DNA of 64,000 nt, taken from NCBI GenBank assembly GCA_030248295.1, contig JASANH010001213.1:372001-436000 (forward strand), in the 5' to 3' direction. Below the pieces are notes generated by a model that was not told the origin of the DNA, made no database searches, and saw only the letters and a program-made list of their open reading frames with translations. Numbering within the stretch: position 1 is the stretch's first letter; each line of letters opens with the position of its first letter. Source of the DNA: Mesodorylaimus sp. YZB2_4 (Eukaryota > Nematoda > Enoplea > Dorylaimida > Dorylaimidae). Of this stretch, positions 21,288 through 32,271 are shown in pieces. The position numbers and the translations under genes are program-made.

Positions 21288-22358
21288 ATGGATTCGATAG
21301 ACTCGGGCGCATCGATGGTTAGGGATGGAGAGGTTCAAGTGGCCCCGCCTATGACAGGTGTTTATAATCAACACTATGGTAACACGATACCGTCCGCTTA
21401 TCACCCTGTTCAAATTGGTCGTCGACAGATGGAACCGCAATTAGTGGCTCCGAATGGACCAGCGAGGGCCCCATTATCGCAACGTCGTTTATTGCAGCGT
21501 CAACACGCGCAAATGGCTCGACAACGGGAGGCGCAACAGAGGTGGTTGGCCGAGCAGCACCATCGTGCCTATCATCATCTTCAATCGCCAGTGGTCAACG
21601 GGAGTGAGAACATGGCGGCTGTTGCGGCAGCGGCCGCTTATCGGACTGCAGCAGCTGCGGCAGTGGCGGCCGCGGCGGCTACGGCGTCGGCTTTTTTGTA
21701 TCCGACAGTTTACGCTGCCATGCCTCCGCAGCCGTTGATTTTGGAACCGGCAGCAACGGCGACTGTGATCACTCAAAGGACGGTAGCTGGTCCGCCATTC
21801 CAGTTGGTACAACCTCAGGAAGTGGCCGTCGAACGTGTATTCGCTCCGGCGGCGGCGGCGGCTCAAGCCACATTGAACGGGGTAATATCGAGAAATGGTG
21901 GTGGGAGGACGGTGGTGTTTCGACCACAACCGTCCAGCGCGGCCGCCCCTTCGTTCGCCCCCTATTTATTGGTGGATAACGGGCACTATCATTATCATCG
22001 CCACCATCATCACCATTATCAGCACGCGTATCAGTGGCCCCCGGGCGCGATTTCGTTACGTCAGTTGGCCGAGTTTATGGACTTACCTCAAGGCGCTACG
22101 CGGGATATGATCGAGAAATGTTCGTTTATTCACGTTTATCAATTACCAAAAGAGGCAGTTCCGGTGGGCGAAGAAGACAAGTGCTCGGTTTGTCTATCCG
22201 AATTCGAGGCCAATGAGAATGTGCGCACGCTGCCCTGCTCGCATTTCTTTCACGTCGCATGCATCGATCGTTGGTTGGTCATCAACAAGAAATGTCCAGT
22301 TTGTCGTTTACATATCGATCGCGATTTGCAACAAACCACGAACATTGGAGTTCAATAG
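21288..22358 (+). CDS. RING-H2 E3 ubiquitin ligase, intronless
   Basis: 356 residues in one exon. The C-terminal ~60 residues form a RING-H2 finger, CSVC...LPCSHFFHVACIDRWL...CPVC, with the full C3-H2-C3 zinc-ligand set. The zinc site recruits ubiquitin-conjugating enzyme. The N-terminal two thirds is low complexity: Gln/Arg-rich, an alanine-rich tract around residues 110-140, a second Ala tract, and a His-rich block just before the RING. Layout and finger resemble the RNF38/RNF44 group, but orthology is not certain. The substrate is unknown. No transmembrane segment is apparent. The start is the first ATG of an open frame whose codon use continues to the RING. Confidence 0.85.
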   Translation: MDSIDSGASMVRDGEVQVAPPMTGVYNQHYGNTIPSAYHPVQIGRRQMEPQLVAPNGPARAPLSQRRLLQRQHAQMARQREAQQRWLAEQHHRAYHHLQSPVVNGSENMAAVAAAAAYRTAAAAAVAAAAATASAFLYPTVYAAMPPQPLILEPAATATVITQRTVAGPPFQLVQPQEVAVERVFAPAAAAAQATLNGVISRNGGGRTVVFRPQPSSAAAPSFAPYLLVDNGHYHYHRHHHHHYQHAYQWPPGAISLRQLAEFMDLPQGATRDMIEKCSFIHVYQLPKEAVPVGEEDKCSVCLSEFEANENVRTLPCSHFFHVACIDRWLVINKKCPVCRLHIDRDLQQTTNIGVQ

Positions 22359-22804
22359 GATTTTGTTTCGATGGTTTTATCTTACCGTTAGAATAGTTTT
22401 TTTGGGGGTCGTGTTTTTCTGTTTTTCTTGCGATGGATATTTTGTGTTTCGCTGTGACAGTTGCTTTGGTTTTTGGTTTTTTCTGGTTTTGCGTTTTTTT
22501 TCGAATGCCAAGTGTTGTGATTGAGTGGGGATCAGACAAAGCTTTGTGATTTTTGCGCTGTTTAGGTGATACGATTTGGTGGTTGAAGTGTTCACTATTT
22601 TGTATAGACGCAGACTGCCCGTTTTTTTGTCTTTTTGGTGGTTAACTTCGGACGTGCTCAGAGGCTGCCCCTTTTGTTTGCGTTTAGGTGTTAAACTGGA
22701 TTCGTGTATTTTTCGAATCTCCTTTGCTTCGTGACGTAAATGGGTTTCGGTTGAGATGCACCGAAACAGTTTTGAGGGTGTGGTTCTTAAAACCTAGTTT
22801 GAAT
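22359..22804. other. Region between RING gene and antizyme
   Basis: T-rich 3' flank of the RING gene, followed by the probable 5' leader of the antizyme gene. The antizyme frame is already open from about 22688, but its first ATG is at 22805. Confidence 0.4.
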
Positions 22805-23903
22805 ATGGCGCCAGTTGGTGTGCGCAAGTTTTGTCATAAGCAGCTACCAGCTGACAACTTGTGCGCCGTAACACGTTCGGGAGATTTCGATCGATCCGAC
22901 GACATGCGCTTTGGCAATTTTGCGTTGCGTAACCCTGGAGTGCGGCTGTGCATTTATGTTTCTTTTTCGCTGCGAAGATTTCGTAATTGGAAGAGAAATT
23001 TGTTCACGGTATTTGCTATAGCCATGGCTCAAACAATAAATGGGATTATGTAAGCCCAAAATTTTTTGATATATCTTATGAATTTGAACAGGCATCCTTT
23101 TTTAGGCATCCTAAACAGTACTCTATACACCTGGAGCCAGGATCCGCGTACTGCTCCTGATGTACCCCACGCCGCCAACGTTCTTTACACGCTCGTCGAA
23201 AAGTGCACAGAGGGCAGCGGTGTGGGGGATAAAGAGCCCCCTGTGGTTTTAAACGATGTTAGTATCGTAGATTTAACGGTAAGTGGGTGGATTTTGCGTG
23301 GCTAGGCAGTATGTTAGGGATAGATGTGGGCTTTTAGCTTTCTAAATGGGTTTGATGAAGAAATGTCCCGGCGAGCTTATCCGCGGCCAACGAAGTGTGT
23401 GGTTTTTACCAAATGTTTGCTGTCCATACGCTGTTTACATTTCGAAATTCACGTTCGCTTTTTAGAATCATGATTTGGCGTTGAGAGGCGAAGTCGGTCT
23501 CGAGTTCGTCTTTGATATCGGCGATGACGATTACGAGGTGCGCTGGCAAGCGACCATATATCCAGAAGGGCGCCTGATGATACACGTGCCTGAGTCAGCT
23601 CTGCCGGAAGGGTCGAAAGAAAGGTAACCGGATTTCCTTCCTTTCCGGCCATTACTGCTCGTTGTCACACAAGGATTATCGATAATCTTGAACCGTTGCA
23701 TTTTCAGTTTTGTTCGCTTACTGGAATTTGCCGAGGAGGACCTGCATTGTCGGGAAGTGTACCTGCAAATCAACAAGGATCGACCGGATCGGGCTCAACT
23801 GATTCGTGCATTCATGTACTTCGGCTTCTCTCTGCTACCGCCAGGTGTTTCAAATATTCGCTTGGATTCAGATTTGGTGACCATGTTGTACCGCATCGAG
23901 TAA
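22805..23903 (+). CDS. OAZ: Ornithine decarboxylase antizyme, requires +1 ribosomal frameshift
   Basis: Binds ornithine decarboxylase, sends it to the 26S proteasome without ubiquitin and restrains polyamine uptake. Exons are 22805-23049, 23106-23278, 23466-23623 and 23708-23903. Frame 0 runs 99 codons to TGA at 23158 (an in-frame second ATG with a good context is at 23024). Frame +1 resumes at GAT 23159, reading DVPHAANVLY as in vertebrate antizymes (DVPHP). The conserved C-terminal domain follows: YPEGRLMIHVPESALPEGSK, then LLEFAEEDLHCREVYL and DRPDRAQLIRAFMYFGF. The shifted product is about 256 residues. Expression should rise with polyamines through the frameshift. The frame-0 start is the least certain part; the exon 1 to 2 junction (AT|G) is supported by phase. 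Confidence 0.93.
23152..23160 (+). promoter_or_regulatory. Antizyme programmed +1 frameshift site (TGC TCC TGA)
   Basis: Frame 0 ends TAC TGC TCC TGA TGT. TGC-TCC-TGA is the classical antizyme shift site: the ribosome pauses at the stop, slips +1 on TCC and continues with GAT. No zero-frame continuation or splicing is needed to join the two open frames. Confidence 0.93.
23165..23235 (+). promoter_or_regulatory. Predicted 3' pseudoknot stimulating the antizyme frameshift
   Basis: Starting 4 nt after the TGA, CCCCACGCCGC (23165-23175) pairs with GCGGTGTGGGG (23217-23227): 11 bp with a single G-U. TCTTTA in the loop (23182-23187) pairs with TAAAGA (23230-23235) just past the stem, which would make an H-type pseudoknot. 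Pairing was seen by eye; no folding energy was computed. Confidence 0.7.
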
Positions 23904-26100
23904 GGGGCACAATAATAGCCGAGTCGACGAACGTGGATGTACAGTTCATATGTATACAGTACATAAAATATCGGGTCCTGCGTGAGAGTAGCTCATGGGA
24001 TGTTATTCTACATACTTTGCTTGGATGCCTAGATCAGATGGATGTTTCATACAACTGTCTTAATTACAAGCAGATCTGGTTTTCTTTAATTTTTAGAATC
24101 TTTGAGCGTGATGGTGAATATCGCAGATTTTGATGCACTTGACCTTACTTTAGAATCTTTTTTGTAATATTCTTGTCTGATTACATAATGAAGACCTGAT
24201 CCATTTAGCGCACGGAAAGGGCGGATGTTTACTCGCAGCTTTGACGTCATATGCTTTGGATTTCGGGCTTCCTTGTGCGTACGATTCTTTGCAAGGGGAA
24301 TCATATGCAAAGGATCAAGGACGGAATGGATAATTCCAGTTTTGGCAGTCAGAGCCGTTAAATTAGGGATAATGAGAGAATGGTTGCACTAACTTGGTCC
24401 AGTCCGATGTTGTGCACGTAATTGGCCGTGACGTCCTCGACTAGGCACTGCTGGCCCAGGTGCAGAGGGGCTTGCCAAAATACTCCGCCGTGCCTGGAGC
24501 GGGCTGTCTGCTATGGATTTTTTCGGTTTGTGTAGACGCAGTGTCACGTGACTGCTCTGGGAAAGGTTGATTTTTCGAATGCATTTCAAACAGTTACTGC
24601 ATTTGGGGGGGGGGGCACAGGAGTGCCTGGGATACAGGGCGGCTTGGGAGTGCGTAGAAACGAGGCCTTGTTGCGGGTGCCTTCGCACCAGTACAGTGGG
24701 AGTGGGGTCCACTCATGGTCAGGTATAACTGAATAGGTGAGGGCCGTTTGATCAGGCCTGGTTTCAAGCCCTGTGAGCCCTGTAGGAATTTCACTTGGGA
24801 GGTGGGCCATTCGAGCACACCGACTCTTCAGTATGTAGCAACGGAGCACGTTAGAGCTTACCAGTCGTACCCGTTCTCTAGACAAAGATAGAGATGCCCT
24901 GATCTGCCGCTGGGTCCACACCAAATCCGATGCCCGCGTGGACAGGACGATCCCAACTGACAAATGGAAAGGGATCACGAGAGGGAATACAAAAGCGACT
25001 GGCTGTAATTTTGAGCATCTAGCACTGGTAATTGAAAGATTCAATGCAGGCACCCATGGATTTCAGCAAAAGGTCAAGCACCTCGCTGAGACAATCCATT
25101 CTTTTCTATCGGACTCCTCACGAACGTTGTTGGTTATCTTCTTTGACCCGTGCGTAATGGGAGTCGCCTAATGCGTAGACTGACCATATGAGCTAATTTG
25201 GACCACCTACTCTTGTGTGCACTGTGGTGAATTAAAATTGGGGTGTTTTTAAAATTCCAGGTGAATTGCGGGAATGCAGTGAGAAATGTGAGCGTTGCAT
25301 CGCGACAGAGAAACTGAGCAGAATTGTACTGGGTTCTGAAAACTAAGCCAACCAACCTTATAGCCAATTATTTGCTGCCTTGAACTCTATGAACACCCTG
25401 TACAGTCGAACTTAGTCAGCTGCAACGTGTCTTGATTTCCTGACTTTAATGGCTATTATTTGGATAATGCCGGACAGCTGAAATTTTTTTTATCTGCAAC
25501 TTCTTTCGTCGTCTGGAGCGCTTGCTCCAGCGCGCTGGAGAGCTCGATAGATGGCACTCGGGCACCACTTACCACACCACTTTACAGTCCGCCTATCCCA
25601 AAATCAGAAAAGAATCATGACGTACCAGAGTCACAACGCGGGGTGTTATGAGGAGGGAAAGTTTACGGCAATACAAGCGTTCAGCGCCGAGCACACATCA
25701 AACACTGCAACGACTACACCCACAACCACTGGACACTAGCCTATCGGACACTCACACCCTCGGTCGGCCTAACAATAATATCTTTCCATCAGCTCTGTGA
25801 TTTTATCGTCCTTGTTTTCGTTCTTGTTCGAGCTAGGCTGGTAGTTGTGGCACTCAGTTCATTGGTGTTGACATGGTCGTGTCCCATTCACGGGTGTGAT
25901 GACATCTGTTCAGTCCCAGTCATTGGTGGTGTCCTCGCTCGCGCATGCGCCTAAATGCAGGACGTACTCGAACGTTTTTGCAAGCAATCCATCAATTTCA
26001 TTTATCCTGAAGTTTGTTTTGGTTTTTCCAATGACCTTGCTAAACACGCGTGGAAGCTATTAGTGTAATGTCGTGTGGGGTGAATTCGATATACATACTG
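23904..26100. other. Gene-poor stretch, no gene recognised
   Basis: Open frames are short and unlike any family. 24605-24612 is a poly-G run. I saw no RNA gene or clear mobile element. Confidence 0.4.
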
Positions 26101-26104
26101 TAAC

Positions 26105-26180
26105 TCGGCCTCCTGTAGTATGACGACCTGCATCATGACACCAGTCTCAGAGGTGCGGGTTCGATTCCCGCTGAATGCTC
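26105..26180 (+). repeat. tRNA-like sequence with perfect T-arm, probably SINE-derived
   Basis: GCGGGTTCGATTCCCGC forms a 5-bp T-stem with a canonical loop (B-box). The 5' and 3' ends do not pair as an acceptor stem and the anticodon arm is poor, so I do not call a functional tRNA gene. Confidence 0.45.
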
Positions 26181-26479
26181 AAGTTTTATATTGTATGTCG
26201 GGTAATAAAGGCCCACCAGGTACCTCAGTGGCCGTACAGATTTGAGCAACAACCTGTTAGTATGGCCATATACCTGAAGGGCAGTGTACGGAAACTGGCT
26301 TTTAGTATCGGGACTAACGTGAGATGATAATCAAGGAAGTGAACCATCGGTTTCGTCGACTGTGACTCTTTGACCACACCAGTATGCAATACACTTACTC
26401 GAATATTGACTGTTGTGTGGACCCCACCATCCCCAGTAGTGGGACCCTGTTGCTCAGCGAGGCAACCATTTCTGTGCAG

Positions 26480-26882
26480 ATTATCACTTCTTTTTACATT
26501 TTTCCGGCTGAAGCCTGGTTTGCCTCTGGCCAGCCAGCAGTCAAGTATAAGCTGGGCCGTGCGGGGACCGTCAGACACAACAGCGTCCCTCTGCGTGTCT
26601 CCACTTGGAGTACCTCCACGCGAGGGCATCCTGGGCAGGACACCGACTTCCTTGGACAATGGCGGGTGGGCTGTGAACCCTGTCAGTGTTCGACAACCAT
26701 GACAGTCCGGGTGAGTCCCCAGGTGACCTGGCCTGGCGTGCAAGGTCAGCGAGGGTTTATGGCTCGCAAACCGACCACCATCACTAGGGATCGAACTAGG
26801 GACGAGTCCAGCCACTCGCTCCCAAGCAATACAATGCTTGGAAGCGAGTGGTTGCCGAACCGCTGCACCACCGCGGCCACAA
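26480..26882 (-). mobile_element. SINE-B, full-length tRNA-derived retroposon
   Basis: On the minus strand the head is GTGGCCGCGGTGGTGCAGCG (A-box-like) with a B-box-like CTAGTTCGATCCCTAG. The body then has ACCCTCGCTGACCTTGCACG and CCAAGGAAGTCGGTG blocks and a 3' part ending near AATGTAAAAAGAAGTG. A second copy with the same body is at 62205-62585, and a head fragment is at 13355-13443. Long minus-strand open frames here are accidents of the SINE. Confidence 0.8.
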
Positions 26883-28114
26883 GCCGCCAGGCTGCACACT
26901 GTAAAGGCAAGGTCCACTGCACTGCATCAGGTGGCGTAAATCTTGTGATCTGCATGTGCAGGTAGCGCAGTCGAGGGTGAAGGAATGTGAAGGATTGTGC
27001 ACGAAATAGCCGCCATCGCACTATCCATCATCTCGCAGTCCTAGCATTTTTAATATTCTGCCAGGAGATTTTTTGTAATCTGGTAATTTTTGGTCCGATT
27101 GGCATTGCCAGTCTGAATTGAATGACCTTCACGCACCCCTTCATCGCTTGGATGCCCGAGTCAGCTGCACCTTCAAGCAGTTGAGTTATTACAGGGAAAA
27201 GTGCGAACTGGTGGGTGCTGTTCATCTGTCATGTCAAATCCAGGTCGGCGTGTTGAACGGATGCCAAAAGAGTCTAAAAACAACACTTGGCTGCGTCTGT
27301 CTGAAACTGGTCAAATGTTTGGAATTTGGACGGGGAACAGCGGGGAGGCCTAAGCTAGTGAAAGGGGGCGCGAGTGGGGATCGTATTATGGCAGTGCATA
27401 CCAGGTCAAAAAGGCAGCATCACTTTGGCCGAGATAAGGGCATTGTGCAGTGAAGTGGGTCTACGTCACCAAGTGGCGTAACATGGTTTGTTCGCTTGGC
27501 CAGCTGTGGGTCATCACTTTAGTGTGACTAGGATGCGCGTGGTCGGGGTGTCAAAGGGGGAGACTTATCACGCACTAGGAATGTATTGGTTACGCATGCC
27601 TGGTTCTAAGCCTCGTATGAAAAAGGCATCAAACACTTTTGTATAAAAAGTTGTTGTGACGAGGGAAGATGTGCTCTGGTCGAAATTGCTTTTCACTGGG
27701 CCAATGTTACCTACATTTGCGAGGATGTATTCTCACTTTCTGGCACTTTCAAAAAGTTCCCTTTCCTCGAAATGTCTTGTTCGGTGCTGGTGGTAGGAGG
27801 CTTAGGTTACAAGGTCGCGGTATGGTTGCGCGTCGCGGTTGATGGCCCCCATCGGCGTGCCGTGCATGGCCATTGGTATTTACGCGGATGGCGGTAAGAG
27901 GCTAGTGCACTGGCCCAAGTCACGGGTGAACGTGTTTTACACGTCCCAGGGCGCGCCTCTCAATGTATCACTTTCCATATTCGACGTTTTTGAATCCCTT
28001 TTTGGTTTTAGTCTCTCTTTCTCATTGACACCGAACAAGGATTGGGTGAAGTTTTTACTCGTTTCGTATTATTTAATTCGACAAGTCTGGGCGGTGAAAG
28101 GTGGTCGTGCCGTC
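26883..28114. other. Upstream region of the collagen gene
   Basis: 26950-27010 carries a reversed TCGAGGGTGAAGG block related to the SINE-A 3' part. No gene was recognised. The collagen reading frame is open upstream of its ATG to 27839, but the extra sequence has no collagen character and I take it as non-coding. The promoter is presumably here. Confidence 0.4.
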
Positions 28115-31100
28115 ATGGAACTGGACGAACTGAGGGAGAAGGCCTACAAAGTAGTGGCCTTCTCGTCCATAGGATTTAGCATGATTGCAGTCTTATCAGT
28201 TAGCATTACCCTCCCCATGGTCTATCACTACATCGAACGGATACAGTTGCAAATGGACGCCGATGTCGGCTTTTGCAGAGTGAGTGGGGCCAGTGTGCTC
28301 TTTTATTGTCGTGCAACCTGGAGGAGGCCGACACAAACCCCTTCCGGGTGGGATTCGAACCCTTTCCTGCTACCAGCGTGACTCCTCTGGTGCCTACTTC
28401 AACGGTACTTGTAGGAATCAGCAGCAGACATTTGGCACGGAGTGACGGAGCTTCAGACATTGAAACAAATGGAAACCAATCGAACGGTCAGGCAAGTTTA
28501 TCCTTCTCAGCCTGCCCCCGATCAGGGGTATGTCGGGCCTGCTACACAAGCACCGGGACAACAGTGCCAGCCGTGCTGTTCCCCAGGATCGCCCGGGCCA
28601 CCTGGAATACCTGGAAAGAACGGAGATAATGTAAGTGGCTGAGCGGGTACACAGGTCGGACTGGGAGTGTTTGGGTTGAACACTGCAAATCTGTGAGCCA
28701 GTCAGCGTAATAGGCGGAGTACCTGCCCTACATTGGAGAAGATACCATGGGCAACCCTCCAGGCAGGCCTCCTAGTCGTAGAAGCCAGAGTCATCAACCC
28801 AACGGGTTCTGCCTCGCCTGGAGGAGCGTATCGAGCGGCCATCGAAGGCAACTGATAGGCGGCGGCCAGTTAAGGCAACCACATACACGACCTTCTCCAC
28901 AGGCCAAACGCACCCACAGTACTACATTCCTCCTTCCGTTAGGGAAGCGATGCCCCATGAGCCAATGAGCTGGTCAGGAAAGCCCAGAGGCCTCATGGCC
29001 TGGTGGGTTAGGCGTCTGCCTCTCACGCCAGGTGCGCAGTTACGGGCGAGTGTTCGACTCGCGGGCCGGTAAATCATTTCGTGTGAAATGTGTCCTTTAA
29101 CCCTCGAGTGCGCATAAGCGTTTGGTGATGTGGTAAGACATGAACATGTACATGAACAGAGGTATCGTCGGTGTGTTCCTAACATAGGAAATGAGGTTGG
29201 AGGTTGAAGCTGACTGATTATCACGTCATCACGTGATGGTCCAGGATGCCCTTGTGCTGAGGATTTGCTGATACTCGCATGATAAATCAGGGCACAGTGC
29301 ACTGCGCTTGTCTGCGTTCCTCCAACACGGCTGCATCAAATCTGCCTTGTTGTATCTTTATGCTTAAGTTTGTGTAAGAAACAAGTGTGCTAGGCGTGTT
29401 TGCCCAATGGGGAAGGATGTGTATTTGGTTGCCCCGACTGGCCGCCTTATGGGACCACTGTATTGGCTTGCCTTCGTTGGCCGCTCGATAAGCTCCTGCA
29501 GGTGAGGCAGAAACGCTTCGGGTTGTGTCTCAGGCTCCTACGACTAGGTGGGCTGCCTGGAGTGTTTTTGAGCCCATCCACTCCCCGTGGTACCTGCTCC
29601 AACGTACGGCCGTTCAGCCTGTTGCACAAGTAAGTGGAGGGGCTTTGTGGAACAGGAGACGGTTATGCGCAATACCCATATCATCGTGAGAGATGCGGGG
29701 AATGGCTCACATAGCCAGTTCAGGGAGAAAACACCAGAATTCTGTCGAACTCCTTTTGTTCACTGCGTCTAACGTGCTCAAGAATCGGCCAACGAGTAGG
29801 TTGCAAATCAATAAGCACTACCAAAGGCCCCATGCATGCGCTCTGGAGCAGTCTTGTGTGAAGGTCGTGATGACGTCATTTATTGTTTTAGGGCAAACCA
29901 GGAGTACCAGGCGTGCCAGGAATGCCAGGTAAGAATTTCGATCTTCCTTGTGCTTCATACATTAAACATGTTCCTCCACTGTGGCATGGCTATACAGTAC
30001 ATACACATGGACTACTGTGTGGGTGTGGAACCACAAGTTGAAAATTGGCATGTTGACAAGTTAGATAAGACGATGGGGAAACCTTGCTTTACTTTGCAGG
30101 CATGGCACCGATGAGGCCATGCGTGGAGGTATGGTGTTTGAATTTTCAATAAAAGTGCAAGTAAAACTTATTGCCTTTTGATTTTAGGGAACACCAGCGC
30201 CGTGTAAGGTATGTTGCGGGCTACATTAGATCTCGGACCACCCATTTCAGCAGGTTTTCATCCAAGGAAACATTCTTTCTTTAGCCATGCCCTGCCGGGC
30301 CACCTGGTCCTGATGGTCTTGCTGGACCCGAAGGCGATGCAGGACCCCCTGGCCCGCCTGGAAAGAATGGAGAGAACGGAAGGAATGGTACGCATCATTT
30401 CCGAGTGTATTCTCGTCTTAGCTAACTGAACTTGAGTTGTAGGCGACCCCGGACCTCGCGGACCACCAGGTACGCGCACAGGCTCTGACAGTCGTGTCCC
30501 ACAATAGGCTAAAGCAAAAGCATTTTAGGTCTGTCTGGAGAGCCTGGACGTGACGGCTCAGTCGGTGATCCTGGTCTACCTGCTCAAGCGTCCCCCTTGG
30601 TACGCGTCTTGACCCATTTTTATTGCAAACTTACAACGTCCTATCTTCTTAGATCCCGGGCGACCCTGGTGATGAAGGCGATCCTGGACCTGCTGGTGAG
30701 AGTGCTTTTCGGTCAGACTGTTTTGAAGACATAAATTACGACGGCAAGAAATTCTGAGCCTTGATCACCGGAATATCCGCCCACCTGACCTGCGCCACTT
30801 TACAGTCACACACTTTACACTTTACACCAGTCATCTAGACACCGCGCAATGTCTAGATGACTGCAACGTCAGACTTTACATGTCCAAAACTTAGGACTGC
30901 CACAGCGCCGTGATGCAAGGCAAGGAATAAGATATGCTATCTAATGCTATCTTTGAATGAATATGAATATGCTATCTATATGCTCTTTTTGAAATGCTTA
31001 CGCTTCTGCAATAGGTTGTCACTACATTAAAATCAACATATGCTATCTAAGATTTAGGACATACGAATATCTTGAGTGACTGTAGTGTGGCCCCTCTTTC

Positions 31101-31850
31101 TGTTCGGTCTGATAGCCTAGACTAAAAACCAATAAATTTTTATAAGGTCATGAGCATGTGCATTGTACATGTGCGAGTATGTAGTAGGGGGGCTAGCTGT
31201 ACTGCACCCTGTCCTTTTGACATAACCCCTGTCGATCCGGTAGATCAAGCTCTAAAATTATTTAGTACGATAGCTTTGATGTGTTGACCCCTACAGCCCG
31301 GATATGCAGAACAAACTTCGGCCATCCGCCATATCTTGTTCACCTACCTCTCCAAAATTTGCTAATCACTAGTTTTCGCCCCAACATATTGTAATTTTTG
31401 ACAATGACAATACTGACAATATCTGTTGTTTTTAGGACCCCCTGGTACGGCGTGTGGGTAAGTTGAATATCAGGACTCACTTAATTTATTCCCATCTAAG
31501 GTCCACCCGGCAACCCTGGCGAGGATGGTCAACCTGGTCCGCCAGGGGCGAAAGGGCCCAAGGGCCAACCCGGACAGCCAGGAAGGAATGGTCAGCCAGG
31601 ACCCCTTGGTCAACCTGGTATGCACTGCTGTTCAAGTTGCCGATTTCTATGACCTGCCATCCGTCAATTTCAGGCCCTATTGGAAAACCTGGCGAGGCTG
31701 GAGTGTGTCCGACATATTGTGCAGGTGCGATACGAAAATTTTGATAAAATTCTAGGTTTTAATGACCACATTTGTGCAATTTCAGCTGACGGTGGCGTAT
31801 TCTTCTTGGACGGCACCGGGAAACGCCCTCCGGGAGTCAGGAGACATTAA
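28115..31850 (+). CDS. Nematode cuticle collagen
   Basis: Secreted structural protein of the cuticle. Coding exons: 28115-28279, 28415-28630, 29892-29928, 30100-30128, 30188-30208, 30285-30387, 30443-30469, 30529-30599, 30653-30695, 31436-31444, 31501-31617, 31674-31724 and 31786-31850. They give 317 residues. The N-terminal cuticle-collagen domain has a hydrophobic segment ([20 protein letters not shown]) and [14 protein letters not shown] furin-like RTVR site follows. Cys clusters (CQPCC; C..C around residues 140-155; CPTYC at the end) flank interrupted Gly-X-Y blocks. The tail reads [15 protein letters not shown], typical of the family. Thirteen exons is many for a cuticle collagen. Exon 10 is only 9 nt and is needed to hold phase. 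Intron 2 (1261 nt) contains mobile DNA. Confidence 0.93.
28749..29575. repeat. Foldback element in collagen intron 2
   Basis: 28749-28880 and about 29453-29575 are inverted copies (about 80% by eye), sharing CTAGTCGTAG and TATCGAGCGGCCA. A SINE-A copy lies between the arms, so the SINE is nested in the foldback element, which is nested in the intron. Confidence 0.7.
28996..29160 (+). mobile_element. SINE-A, complete copy nested in foldback element
   Basis: CCTGGTGGGTTAGGCGTCTG head, B-box GAGTGTTCGACTCGC, AAATCATTTCGTGT, CCCTCGAGTGCGCATAAGCG and an ACATGAACATGTACATGAAC tail. It lies within collagen intron 2. Confidence 0.85.
30696..31435. other. Collagen intron 9 (740 nt)
   Basis: Long relative to neighbouring 50-80 nt introns. 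Contains a short inverted pair CATCTAGAC/GTCTAGATG near 30830-30860 and repeated TATGCTATCT phrases. No gene inside. Confidence 0.6.
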
Positions 31851-32271
31851 TCTTTTCTTATCACTTCTTGCACGGACGCCAAAGATAATTTTATCGGCGC
31901 TTATTTCACTTGTATAAAATACCAATACCTGTCTTCTGCTAACACTTCCTCGTAGCTGCTAGTCTTTCAGACTAAAATCATGTTTCATACGAGATTCTGT
32001 AAGTACCACGCGTTTCCTGTGGCTTATCACTGACTATAAATATTGTCAGTTTCCTTCTCGAAATATCTTTTTTCACAAAAATTATATGCCAAAATATGTT
32101 TTTTTTTATATCTAGAATAAACAAAACAAGTGCAAATATGGAGAACTTTTTAGAGTTTGCATGGGTTCGCACAAATAATCAACGAAGGAACGCCTATCAG
32201 TCAGTTAACAAGCGAATAGAAAAATACACGACAGAGCAAATATTCGCAGGGACTCTTGGTACACGGGGAAG

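Noticed and set aside
22688-23053. A separate 121-residue protein before the antizyme
   Set aside because: It is in the same frame as antizyme frame 0, and the donor at 23050 joins it in phase to the shift-site exon.
26105-26180. A tRNA gene
   Set aside because: Only the T-arm is sound; acceptor and anticodon stems do not form.
26225-26965. Long open frames on both strands (about 190-230 codons)
   Set aside because: They coincide with a SINE-B copy that recurs at 62205-62585 with many differences, so they are repeat sequence.
27839-28114. Upstream extension of the collagen protein
   Set aside because: The frame is open, but homology to the cuticle-collagen N-terminus starts at the ATG at 28115 and the upstream part has no signal or collagen feature.
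30830-30860. Terminator-like or structured RNA at the CATCTAGAC inverted pair
   Set aside because: A short hairpin inside an intron, with no other sign of an RNA gene.
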